Source: Prevotellaceae bacterium | Lineage (GTDB): Bacteria; Bacteroidota; Bacteroidia; Bacteroidales; UBA932 | Direction: 5' to 3' | Length of the DNA stretch: 7,416 nucleotides | Assembly (NCBI GenBank): GCA_031259935.1 | Contig: JAIRKV010000197.1 | Coordinates: 1 to 7,416, forward strand | Part shown: positions 1 to 6,780 of the stretch, in pieces | Numbering within the stretch: position 1 is the first letter of the stretch | Layout: each line of letters opens with the position of its first letter | Notes under the pieces: generated by a model | Told to the model about the DNA's origin: nothing | Databases searched by the model: none | Seen by the model: the letters and a program-made list of their open reading frames with translations, nothing else | Made by a program: the position numbers and the translations under genes

Positions 1-12
1 CAATTTTATGCA

Positions 13-47
13 TTTGTATGTAATCTGATATTTTCATGCTATCTTTG
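13..47 (+). promoter_or_regulatory. Bacteroidetes-type promoter for fabD
   Basis: TTTG at 13-16 and TATCTTTG at 40-47 match the Bacteroidetes -33 (TTTG) and -7 (TAnnTTTG) boxes, separated by 23 bases. The -7 box ends 26 bases before the fabD ATG at 74. It suggests that fabD, and perhaps the gene after it, is transcribed from here by the primary sigma factor. This is a motif match only. Confidence 0.6.
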
Positions 48-73
48 CAGCAAAATATTAAATAATAAAATTA

Positions 74-955
74 ATGAAAGCATATATTTTTCCCGGTCAG
101 GGCGCTCAATTTACAGGAATGGGCAACGACCTTTACGATAACTTTGTTCAGGCAAAAGAAATGTTCGAAAAAGCAAATGAAATTCTTGGTTTTCGCATTA
201 CCGATTTAATGTTTGCAGGAACAGATGCCGAACTTAAACAAACCAAAGTTACTCAACCTGCAATATTTATACATTCGGTAATTCTTGCAAAATCGCTTGC
301 CGATTTCAAACCTGATATGGTTGCAGGACATTCGCTTGGCGAATTTTCGGCGCTTGTTGCCGCCAGAGCAATGTCGTTTGAAGATGGATTGAAACTTGTT
401 GCCGCACGTGCAAATGCAATGCAAAAAGCCTGCGAAAAAGAACCATCGACAATGGCGGCAGTTATCGGCTTGGACGATGCAAAAGTTGAAGAAATATGTG
501 CAAACACTGATGGCATTGTTGTTGCTGCAAATTATAACTGTCCAGGGCAGTTGGTGATTTCGGGAACAACAAGCGCTGTTGAAACAGCCTGCACAAAATT
601 GAAAGAAGCAGGAGCACGGCGTGCGCTTGTTTTGCAGGTAGGAGGAGCCTTTCACTCGCCATTGATGGAATCGGCGCGCATTGAACTGAAAACGGCGATT
701 GAATCAACGCAGTTTGCTTCGCCTGTCTGTCCGGTTTATCAAAACGTGGATGCAAAACCTTATACAGATGCGAATATAATTAAGGAAAACCTGATACAGC
801 AACTTACTTCGCCTGTGCGCTGGACGCAAACCGTGCAAAACATGTGCGCCGACGGCGCTACCCGTTTCATAGAATTAGGACCGGGTACGGTGTTGCAGGG
901 TTTGGTAAAAAAAATCAACAGTAACGTAGAAGCAGAAAGCAAACAAACTGTATAA
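74..955 (+). CDS. fabD: Malonyl-CoA:ACP transacylase FabD
   Basis: Cytoplasmic enzyme that moves malonyl groups from CoA to acyl carrier protein, supplying the extender unit for type II fatty acid synthesis. The 293-residue length is normal for the family. The N-terminal FPGQGAQ motif (6-12) holds Gln9. The nucleophile elbow GHSLGE (85-90) carries the catalytic Ser87. Arg112 lies where the arginine that binds the malonyl carboxylate is expected. GAFHSPLM (191-198) carries the catalytic His194. Gln243, before the PVRW motif, matches the oxyanion-hole glutamine, and ELGPG (267-271) is the usual C-terminal signature. All key residues are present, so the enzyme should be active. The ATG at 74 is preceded by a promoter and no clear ribosome binding site, as is usual in this phylum. 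No other fab gene is in the window. The next gene starts 69 bases downstream on the same strand with no terminator visible, so co-transcription is possible. Confidence 0.97.
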   Translation: MKAYIFPGQGAQFTGMGNDLYDNFVQAKEMFEKANEILGFRITDLMFAGTDAELKQTKVTQPAIFIHSVILAKSLADFKPDMVAGHSLGEFSALVAARAMSFEDGLKLVAARANAMQKACEKEPSTMAAVIGLDDAKVEEICANTDGIVVAANYNCPGQLVISGTTSAVETACTKLKEAGARRALVLQVGGAFHSPLMESARIELKTAIESTQFASPVCPVYQNVDAKPYTDANIIKENLIQQLTSPVRWTQTVQNMCADGATRFIELGPGTVLQGLVKKINSNVEAESKQTV

Positions 956-992
956 TACAGCAAAATGATATGCTTGTCCTTTGGCAATCAAA

Positions 993-1016
993 GAATTAAA
1001 TAGAATTTATTAATTC
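993..1016. repeat. Short AT-rich inverted repeat before the TPR gene
   Basis: GAATTAA at 993-999 and TTAATTC at 1010-1016 form a perfect 7-base inverted repeat around a 10-base spacer, 8 bases before the ATG at 1025. It could be a weak leader hairpin or an operator half-site pair. In DNA this AT-rich it may also be chance. No T-tract follows, so it is not terminator-like. Confidence 0.3.
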
Positions 1017-1024
1017 AAAAGAAA

Positions 1025-2317
1025 ATGAAAATAATTCACATGCTGGTTTTTTCCGTTTTTTCGATTTCATTTATTTATGCTCAGGAAAAAACACTAAAAG
1101 AGCAGGCTTTAGACGAATTCAAAAAGGAACATTACAGCGAAGCCATCGCTTTGCTGGAAAAAGCGGCGGTCGAATCACCCGACGATGCCGAAGTTTATTA
1201 TTATCTCGGCTGGTTCAATCATTACAGAGCATACGACAGCCGTCCGCTGCAAGGATACGATTTTGCATATTCGGAAAAAATATTCGGATACTTGGAAAAA
1301 GCCATTGCATTGAATCCCAAATATGGAGATGCAAAGTATTTTTATGGAGCAGAATGTAGCGCAAATGCGTTCAATGCCATGTACGATTATGATTTGAACA
1401 GATTGAAATATTTTTATCGGCAAGCATTTGAAAAAGGCGCATATCCTGCATGGCTAATAGAATTTGGAAAAAATTTAATGAATTCATGCGACAAAAATGC
1501 AATTCTTTTTACAGGAGGAAACGCCGATTTTGATATTTGCATGTATCTGCAACTGCATCAAAATTACAGAACAGATTTAACAGTAGTACCTTTGGGAAAT
1601 ATCGACAGACCATGGTATGTTAAATTCCTTAAAAACGGACTTAAAGATGGCGTAAAAAAAATAAACATTCGTCTGAATGACAGGCAAATTATGGATATTC
1701 ACCCATTCAAATGGGATACAACGGAAGTTGCTGTTCATGTGTCAAAAGAGATGAAAGAGGAATTTAACCTTGCCGCCGATTACCAAATGAAATGGAGCGT
1801 TGAACCCGATTTGATTTCAAACCGTATGCACGCCAAAATAGAAAGCGAACAGGCAAAGAAACGGATTTACATCAGTCCGCAACGGGCAATTTTACTGCAT
1901 ATAGTTGAAAACAATTTTGCCCTCCGTCCTGTTTATTTTTCCAATTTTGCCGAATCTACATTTTACGGCGGACTGAATTCTAATTTTCAAAACTGCGGAT
2001 TAACTTCACGATTAACGCCTGTTGAAACCGGCAATACCGATAAATCTTGCGATGTGAACAAATTGGAATTACTGCTTAAATCCGAAAATTTCAAATATCT
2101 TCCGACTTTGAAAACCGATGATATTCCTCGAATATCGGGAGCTGTATTCATATACCATATAACTTTCAGGTTGCTTGCGCAAAAATATAAACAGAACGGG
2201 CAAATGGAAAAACTGGAAAAATTGATTGAACTTTACAAATCAAGTATGGCTATCGGATTAGATGAAGAATACGAAGCCGAAATTTTAGAAGAAATGGAAA
2301 CGCTGCGTGACGATTGA
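1025..2317 (+). CDS. Exported TPR protein with a DUF2723-like C-terminal domain
   Basis: Function unknown. The 430-residue product begins with a signal peptide (hydrophobic 5-18, likely cleavage after Ala19 in IYAQ), so it should be in the periplasm. Residues 24-56 look like a TPR unit (ALDEFKKEHYSEAIALLEKA), and a second TPR-like helix pair at about 85-110 ends in LEKAIALNP. From about 156 the sequence changes character: NAILFTGGNADFD (158-170), then YRTDLTVVPLGNIDRPWYV (181-199), then ILLHIVENNFALRPVYFSN (289-307), then GLTSRLTPVE (325-334). From memory, these blocks and their order resemble the soluble C-terminal tail of DUF2723 proteins, Bacteroidetes membrane proteins related to protein O-mannosyltransferases. 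No multi-pass membrane part is present here. The start is the first ATG and leads directly into the signal peptide. No promoter of its own was found, so it may be read from the fabD promoter. The coding call is sure; the domain link is an inference. Confidence 0.85.
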   Translation: MKIIHMLVFSVFSISFIYAQEKTLKEQALDEFKKEHYSEAIALLEKAAVESPDDAEVYYYLGWFNHYRAYDSRPLQGYDFAYSEKIFGYLEKAIALNPKYGDAKYFYGAECSANAFNAMYDYDLNRLKYFYRQAFEKGAYPAWLIEFGKNLMNSCDKNAILFTGGNADFDICMYLQLHQNYRTDLTVVPLGNIDRPWYVKFLKNGLKDGVKKINIRLNDRQIMDIHPFKWDTTEVAVHVSKEMKEEFNLAADYQMKWSVEPDLISNRMHAKIESEQAKKRIYISPQRAILLHIVENNFALRPVYFSNFAESTFYGGLNSNFQNCGLTSRLTPVETGNTDKSCDVNKLELLLKSENFKYLPTLKTDDIPRISGAVFIYHITFRLLAQKYKQNGQMEKLEKLIELYKSSMAIGLDEEYEAEILEEMETLRDD

Positions 2318-2477
2318 AAATACTTCAATCTGTTCATTTGGAAGCAGTGTCGTTGTTGTAACCTTTGCATTTTCCGCACCTCTTTGTTTTCTAATGCAGC
2401 CGTACGGAAATATCAACATTTCACAGAACAATACGGGCAAAATATGAATACCGAATTTTGTTGGAAATTTTTATGTG

Positions 2478-2511
2478 TTTGTGTATAATTGAGAATTTAA
2501 TGCTAACTTTG
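2478..2511 (+). promoter_or_regulatory. Bacteroidetes-type promoter for the phospholipase D gene
   Basis: TTTG at 2478-2481 and TAACTTTG at 2504-2511 fit the -33 and -7 boxes with a 22-base spacer. The -7 box ends 20 bases before the ATG at 2532. Its position argues against an upstream TTG start at 2517, which would lie only 5 bases after the box. The rest of the 214-base gap after the TPR gene (2318-2477) shows no convincing gene or hairpin. Confidence 0.6.
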
Positions 2512-2531
2512 CCGACTTGTTTTTTAATCTA

Positions 2532-3782
2532 ATGACATCTGTAAAGGTAAAAAAATATTTTTTGTTTTGTTTGCTGCTGATTACAGCAATCAATATTTTT
2601 GCACAAAACTGCAACAGCGATTCCGTTGTATTGAAAATACTGGAAAATGAGTGTTCTGCAATGCCTGCAACGTATAACAACAGCATAAAACTGTTTAGCA
2701 ACGGAGCGGCAAAATTCGAAGATATGTTTGCCGAAATCGCAAATGCAAAACATCATATACATCTTGATTATTTCAATTTCAGAAATGATTCTATAGGAAA
2801 CGCTCTTTTCGACCTGCTCGCAGTCAAAGCTCAAGAAGGCGTTGAAGTTCGCGCCATATTCGATGCTTTTGGAAATTCGTCGAACAATCAGCCTTTAAAG
2901 AAAAAACATCTCAAAAAGATTCGTGAAAAAGGTATTCAGATTCATAAATTCAAACCTGTAAGATTTCCGTATATCGATAATTTTTTCAATCGCGACCATC
3001 GTAAAATTGTTGTTATCGATGGACATATTGCCTACATGGGTGGAATAAATGTTGCCGATTATTACATAAAAGGATTGCCGGAAATTGGCGACTGGTACGA
3101 TATTCATATACGTGTTGAAGGTGATGCTGTTGTACAGTTGCAGGATATGTTTCTTAAACTGTGGAATAAATCGACAGAGCAAAATGTTGGCGGCGAACAG
3201 TATTTTCCTCCTGTTGATTCCGCTTTTTCGGGCGATAAAACGATGATCATTATTGACAGAACGCCCAACGAAACTCCAAAACAAATGCGCTGCGCTTACG
3301 CTGTGGCAATCAGAGAAGCCCAGAAATCAATAAAAATAATAAATCCGTATTTTCTTCCCGTTCACAAAGTTAAAAAAGAATTGAAAAAAGCCATAAAACG
3401 GGGCATAGATGTAGAAATAATGATTCCGGCAAAATCGGATATTCCGTTTACTCCCGATGGTTCTGTTTACGTAGCACATTCGCTAATGAAGCGCGGAGCC
3501 GAAGTTTTTTTGTTTGATGAAGGTTTTCATCATTCAAAAATTATGATGGTCGACAGTCTGTTTTGTACCGTCGGTTCGGCTAATCTTGACAGTCGCAGTC
3601 TGCGTTACGATTACGAAGTAAACTCATTTATATTCGACAGGGAAATTACCGACAGCCTTACTCATATTTTTGAAAATGATAAAAATCGAAGCACAAAACT
3701 TACTCCCGAAGTCTGGAAAGAACGTTCGTGCTGGAAAAAATTTGTAGGCTGGGTTGCACGTCTGCTTACGCCGTTTTTATAA
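2532..3782 (+). CDS. Exported phospholipase D family protein, cardiolipin synthase-like
   Basis: Member of the HKD phosphatidyltransferase/phospholipase D superfamily, closest in layout to bacterial cardiolipin synthases, which join two phosphatidylglycerols into cardiolipin. The 416-residue protein carries two HxKxxxxD motifs: His156/Lys158/Asp163 (DHRKIVVIDG, then GGINVAD) and His334/Lys336/Asp341 (HHSKIMMVD, then VGSANLDSRS). Both copies are complete, so one active site built from two halves is expected. The N terminus (MTSVKVKKYFLFCLLLITA, then NIFAQ) reads as a signal peptide with cleavage after Ala24. Classical Cls proteins instead have two N-terminal membrane spans, so this one is probably periplasmic. 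A short amphipathic C-terminal tail (KKFVGWVARLL) could touch the membrane. Starting at ATG 2532 leaves 20 bases after a good -7 box. It could be a phospholipase or another PLD enzyme rather than a true cardiolipin synthase; the sequence alone does not decide this. Confidence 0.88.
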   Translation: MTSVKVKKYFLFCLLLITAINIFAQNCNSDSVVLKILENECSAMPATYNNSIKLFSNGAAKFEDMFAEIANAKHHIHLDYFNFRNDSIGNALFDLLAVKAQEGVEVRAIFDAFGNSSNNQPLKKKHLKKIREKGIQIHKFKPVRFPYIDNFFNRDHRKIVVIDGHIAYMGGINVADYYIKGLPEIGDWYDIHIRVEGDAVVQLQDMFLKLWNKSTEQNVGGEQYFPPVDSAFSGDKTMIIIDRTPNETPKQMRCAYAVAIREAQKSIKIINPYFLPVHKVKKELKKAIKRGIDVEIMIPAKSDIPFTPDGSVYVAHSLMKRGAEVFLFDEGFHHSKIMMVDSLFCTVGSANLDSRSLRYDYEVNSFIFDREITDSLTHIFENDKNRSTKLTPEVWKERSCWKKFVGWVARLLTPFL

Positions 3783-3819
3783 CAAACTGGCAACAAAAAA
3801 GAGAAGCGGCAAAAAACGG
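3771..3819. repeat. Inverted repeat between convergent genes, possible weak terminator
   Basis: CCGTTTTT at 3771-3778 and AAAAACGG at 3812-3819 are an 8-base perfect inverted repeat with a 33-base loop. It spans the stop of the phospholipase D gene and the 54-base gap before the convergent meaB stop. It could slow transcription from either side. The stem is short, the loop long and no separate T-tract is clear, so a terminator call is only tentative. Confidence 0.25.
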
Positions 3820-3836
3820 GAGAAAAGTCAAAAACA

Positions 3837-4934
3837 TCACTTTTTTGTCAAATCAGTATAAATATCAAACAGTTGCTTTGCAGCTTTGAACGAACTTAAT
3901 TTATCAGACAATACTGCATTTTCATAATCGGCAAGTTTTTCTTTTATACACGGATTTTGATAAAAATTATCATGCAGATACGAATTTATGGTTTCGTACA
4001 TCCAGTATTTCGACTGTTGCAATCTGTTTTTTTTGAAATATCCGTTTGTTTTTGTAAAATTTATATATTCGTTTATAACATTCCATATTTCGGTCAAACC
4101 CGTATTGGCGTTAGACGAACATGTAAGCGTTTTCGGTATCCAGCCCGATTCGGACTGCGGCAGAAAATGCATTGCGCTCTGATATAAAATACGCGCCTGT
4201 TCGGCTTTGACAATATTTTCGCCATCGGCTTTTGTGATAGCGAGCAAATCGGCCATTTCTATTATTCCGCGTTTTATGCCCTGCAATTCGTCCCCGCCTC
4301 CCGAAATCAAAAGCAGCAAAAAGAAATCGACCATAGAATGTACGGCGGTTTCTGATTGTCCTACTCCTACTGTTTCGATAAAAACCACATCAAAGCCGGC
4401 AGCTTCGCAAAGTATAAGACTTTCGCGTGTTTTTCGGGCAACTCCGCCAAGCGAACCCGCCGACGGGCTCGGACGGATGAATGCATTTTCGTCGGCACAA
4501 AGCGTTTCCATGCGCGTCTTGTCGCCAAGAATACTGCCTTTCGAGCGTTCGCTGCTTGGATCTATTGCAAGCACTGCAAGTTTGAATCCTTGCGCTGTAA
4601 GCATTTTTCCGAATGTTTCTATAAAAGTAGATTTTCCAGCTCCCGGAACGCCTGTTATTCCTATTCGTATCGAATTTCCCGAATACGGCAAACAGCGTTC
4701 AATAACTTCCTGTCCCAATGCATAATGTTGAGGCAAAGAACTTTCAACCAGTGTTATGGCTTTGCTCAACATCGTAATATTTTTAGATAAAATACCCTCA
4801 ACAAACTGATCTGCTGAAGGTATTTTTTGCTGAAATTTCTTAAATCGTGATATTGCATCAGGATTCACTATCGGCGGTTGTTCCACGCCATCATTTACCT
4901 GTAATGCGCTTTTTTCAAGAAATGTATCGTTCAT
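3837..4934 (-). CDS. meaB: Methylmalonyl-CoA mutase-associated GTPase MeaB
   Basis: G-protein chaperone of the MeaB/ArgK family. It guards B12-dependent methylmalonyl-CoA mutase, gating cofactor loading and preventing inactivation, in the cytoplasm; the mutase links succinyl-CoA and propionate metabolism. The 365 residues fit the family. The Walker A loop is GVPGAGKST (95-103, Lys101). A switch-like stretch DPSSERSKGSILGDKTRM (125-142) follows. RPSPSAGSLGGVARKTRE (154-171) is strongly MeaB-like. ETVGVGQSE (187-195) is the Walker B/switch segment. The guanine-specificity motif reads TKAD (234-237) rather than the usual NKxD, so Asn is replaced by Thr. The start at 4934 lies 7 bases after the stop of the long DUF1573 gene, which strongly suggests one transcript. 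The mutase subunit genes are not in the window. The G3E/MeaB fold call is firm; the partner is inferred from the family. Confidence 0.95.
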   Translation of the reverse strand: MNDTFLEKSALQVNDGVEQPPIVNPDAISRFKKFQQKIPSADQFVEGILSKNITMLSKAITLVESSLPQHYALGQEVIERCLPYSGNSIRIGITGVPGAGKSTFIETFGKMLTAQGFKLAVLAIDPSSERSKGSILGDKTRMETLCADENAFIRPSPSAGSLGGVARKTRESLILCEAAGFDVVFIETVGVGQSETAVHSMVDFFLLLLISGGGDELQGIKRGIIEMADLLAITKADGENIVKAEQARILYQSAMHFLPQSESGWIPKTLTCSSNANTGLTEIWNVINEYINFTKTNGYFKKNRLQQSKYWMYETINSYLHDNFYQNPCIKEKLADYENAVLSDKLSSFKAAKQLFDIYTDLTKK

Positions 4935-4941
4935 TACAAAT

Positions 4942-6024
4942 TTATTCTATAACGGTTCCTCTCAATGCAACATTCGAAACAGGACTTGATGATGAATTAG
5001 TTATAATTTCAATGTTGAAATCCTGAGGACCTTTCAATTTCTTAGTATTCAAAACAACTTTTATAATTCCTTCTTCTCCGGGTTTTACTGTTTTCGGGAA
5101 TGTAATTTTAAGATTATCGTTATCCGAGTTTACAACATTAGTTGCCAGTATTTGCAAATCAGCCTGACCTGCATTTTTGAACTTATATTCGTTCGACACT
5201 ACCGAACCCTGTTTGATATTGCTGAACGTGTAATTATTGTTCATAAAATTCAAAACAGGTTTTGCAGCGCTCTGGTCGCCTGATGCTGCCGGTATAAGAG
5301 TAATTGTAGATGTTAAGGTTTCCGGTAATTTTTTGCCATTGACAAACACTTCAATTTCTTTTATACTTGTGCCGTATTTTGAATTTTTTGTTTGAGCGTA
5401 TGTGGCTTTTATTACTCCTTTTTCCTTTGGCTGAAGCGTTACGGGTTGAATTTTTAAATAATCGGGAACATTTTTAAAAGTTATTTCAACAGGAGTTTCA
5501 CTGCTGCTGCAAACTTTTATTTCGCTCGACTTGTTTTCTTTTTCGCTTATTACAACACGGCTGAATGCAAATGCTTTTTCCGACAGTCGTATTCCTTCCA
5601 GCGCAACAGGAAATTCTTCTTCAACAGTAAGCGGTTCTTTAACCACTGTGCCTGATATTGTCAATGATATCATTTTAGGATCGCCGTTGCTTGTTACGTT
5701 AAGATTTTTCTTAAAATATCCCGGACGTCCTGCAGGACGATAAGTTGCATCAACAAATCCCTGTTCGCCCGGCGCTACTAGTTCCTTTGTCCATGCAGGA
5801 GTAGTACAACCGCATGATGCCGTAACATTTTGTATTTTTACAGGCGCATCGCCCTTGTTGGTAAATACGAAACGATGCGTTACATTTCCGCCTTTTTCGG
5901 GAACGTTCGACCCGAAATTGTGCGATGGATTTTCAAATACTATTTTTCCTGTCTGGGCATTAACTGCTGCGAATGTAAATAATAAAATCGACGGTAAAAA
6001 TATTGATTTTAATAAATTTTGCAT
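4942..6024 (-). CDS. Long exported DUF1573 protein, three Ig-like domains
   Basis: Exported protein of unknown function, 360 residues from the chosen start. A signal peptide covers 1-23 (LPSILLFTFAAVNA, cleavage before Gln24). The first domain (about 28-128) is a DUF1573 Ig-like fold with the signature ASCGCTTP (69-76), cysteines 71 and 73. A second beta-rich domain (about 140-245) has lost the signature. A third (about 258-358, from YTFSNIKQGSVVSNEYKFKN to the C-terminal LRGTVIE) again has the DUF1573/ASH-like pattern but shows VVNSDND where SCGC would sit. An in-frame ATG at 6072 would add 16 residues and overlap the upstream gene. ATG 6024 is preferred because it aligns exactly with the start of the paralog upstream and puts the signal peptide at the N terminus. 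It lies 34 bases after the short DUF1573 gene and 7 before meaB. Such domains usually mediate binding in the periplasm or on the surface; no enzyme motif is visible. Confidence 0.88.
   Translation of the reverse strand: MQNLLKSIFLPSILLFTFAAVNAQTGKIVFENPSHNFGSNVPEKGGNVTHRFVFTNKGDAPVKIQNVTASCGCTTPAWTKELVAPGEQGFVDATYRPAGRPGYFKKNLNVTSNGDPKMISLTISGTVVKEPLTVEEEFPVALEGIRLSEKAFAFSRVVISEKENKSSEIKVCSSSETPVEITFKNVPDYLKIQPVTLQPKEKGVIKATYAQTKNSKYGTSIKEIEVFVNGKKLPETLTSTITLIPAASGDQSAAKPVLNFMNNNYTFSNIKQGSVVSNEYKFKNAGQADLQILATNVVNSDNDNLKITFPKTVKPGEEGIIKVVLNTKKLKGPQDFNIEIITNSSSSPVSNVALRGTVIE
5635..6024 (-). repeat. Direct repeat, copy in the long DUF1573 gene
   Basis: The first 390 bases of the long DUF1573 gene repeat the first 390 bases of the short one at 6128-6517, at a constant offset of 493 bases and with no insertion or deletion. 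By hand count, 5881-5960 against 6374-6453 differ at 5 of 80 positions, with one run of 32 identical bases. Similarity falls off in the signal peptide and after the CGC region. Confidence 0.85.
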
Positions 6025-6058
6025 TTTATTTTTAATCATCATATTCATAATGTAACTT

Positions 6059-6517
6059 TTATTTTTGACCATCCGTAATTTCTTCTGTTTTCAGTTCGTC
6101 AACTACAGGAGTTTCTTCAACTTTCGGCTCGCTGACAACAACGCCCGATATTATCAGCGAAATGGTTTGAGGATCGCCATTGTTTGTTACCGTTAACGAT
6201 TTGGTAAAATTTCCCAAACGATTTGCCGGACTGTAAGTTGCATCAACAAATCCCTGTTCGCCCGGCGCCACCGGTTCCTGCGTCCATGCAGGAGTTGTAC
6301 AGCCGCATGATGCTTTAACGTTTTGTATTTTTACCGGCGCATCGCCTTCATTGGTAAATACAAAACGATGCGTTACATTGCCGCCTTTTTCGGGAACGTT
6401 CGACCCGAAATTATGCGATGGATTTTCAAATACTATTTTCCCTGTTTGCGCATTGGCTGTTGCAAAGGCAAACGATAAAACTGCCACTGACAGTACTGAT
6501 TTCAATAAATTTTTCAT
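6059..6517 (-). CDS. Short exported DUF1573 protein
   Basis: Exported single-domain DUF1573 protein, 152 residues, function unknown. The signal peptide (MKNLLKSVLSVAVLSFAFAT, then ANA) should be cleaved before Gln24. The Ig-like DUF1573 domain (about 28-128) carries ASCGCTTP at 69-76 with cysteines 71 and 73. After the domain comes an acidic tail of about 20 residues rich in Glu and Asp (EPKVEETPVVDELKTEE), which looks disordered and is absent from the paralog. Residues 24-79 differ from the long protein at only two positions (57 Glu/Lys and 68 Lys/Thr). It is the first gene of the minus-strand group leading to meaB, with a TAACTTTG box upstream on that strand. A true short protein is more likely than a broken long one, because it ends in its own TAA after a distinct tail. 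Confidence 0.92.
   Translation of the reverse strand: MKNLLKSVLSVAVLSFAFATANAQTGKIVFENPSHNFGSNVPEKGGNVTHRFVFTNEGDAPVKIQNVKASCGCTTPAWTQEPVAPGEQGFVDATYSPANRLGNFTKSLTVTNNGDPQTISLIISGVVVSEPKVEETPVVDELKTEEITDGQK
6128..6517 (-). repeat. Direct repeat, copy in the short DUF1573 gene
   Basis: Partner of the repeat at 5635-6024. It covers the signal peptide and the whole DUF1573 domain up to about codon 130, after which the two genes diverge completely. A tandem duplication, or later gene conversion between the copies, would explain it. Confidence 0.85.
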
Positions 6518-6564
6518 TTTTTCTTTATTTTAAGTTTATAATTTTTTAATTTCATTTTAAGCCA

Positions 6565-6572
6565 CAAAGTTA
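6565..6572 (-). promoter_or_regulatory. -7 box for the DUF1573-meaB operon
   Basis: On the minus strand 6572-6565 reads TAACTTTG, a full match to TAnnTTTG and identical to the -7 box of the phospholipase D gene. It lies 47 bases before the ATG at 6517. No clear TTTG was found at the -33 distance, so this promoter is weaker evidence than the others or depends on an activator. Confidence 0.45.
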
Positions 6573-6720
6573 TACTTTATTATTTATTTCTCTGGCATTT
6601 TTAGACATTTTTAAATATCATTAATATTAGTTGTTGTTAAATATAGTTAATTATCATTTAAATATTCCTGTTGAATTTCAATGTTTTACCTTTAAAAAAT
6701 CAAACAGATATTATAAATAT

Positions 6721-6751
6721 TTTGATAAATTGAATGTTTGATATACTTTTG
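6721..6751 (+). promoter_or_regulatory. Bacteroidetes-type promoter for the ferredoxin gene
   Basis: TTTG at 6721-6724 and TACTTTTG at 6744-6751 fit the -33 and -7 boxes with a 19-base spacer. The -7 box ends 29 bases before the ferredoxin ATG. The flanking DNA (6518-6780) is very AT-rich and divides two divergent transcripts. Confidence 0.6.
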
Positions 6752-6780
6752 TAAGATGTTTAATTAAAAATTTAATAAAA

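Noticed and set aside
206..755. Minus-strand frames opposite fabD (149, 87 and 97 codons)
   Set aside because: They overlap a fully conserved fabD, are cysteine-rich or low in information, and have no promoter or recognisable motif.
2318..2477. Open stretches on both strands after the TPR gene, checked as a gene remnant or frameshift extension
   Set aside because: The plus-strand frame joins the TPR gene only in another frame and has no recognisable motif. The TPR protein already ends in a natural helical tail. The minus-strand frame is equally featureless.
2517..2531. TTG start at 2517 for the phospholipase D gene
   Set aside because: It lies 5 bases after the -7 box, too close for a normal leader. 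ATG 2532 gives a cleaner signal peptide.
4207..4790. Long plus-strand frames opposite meaB (172 and 144 codons)
   Set aside because: They are antisense to a clearly conserved G-protein gene, show no domain of their own, and their length follows from the codon bias of meaB.
6025..6072. Upstream ATG at 6072 for the long DUF1573 gene
   Set aside because: It would overlap the short DUF1573 gene and put 16 polar residues before the signal peptide. The paralog starts at the position equivalent to 6024.
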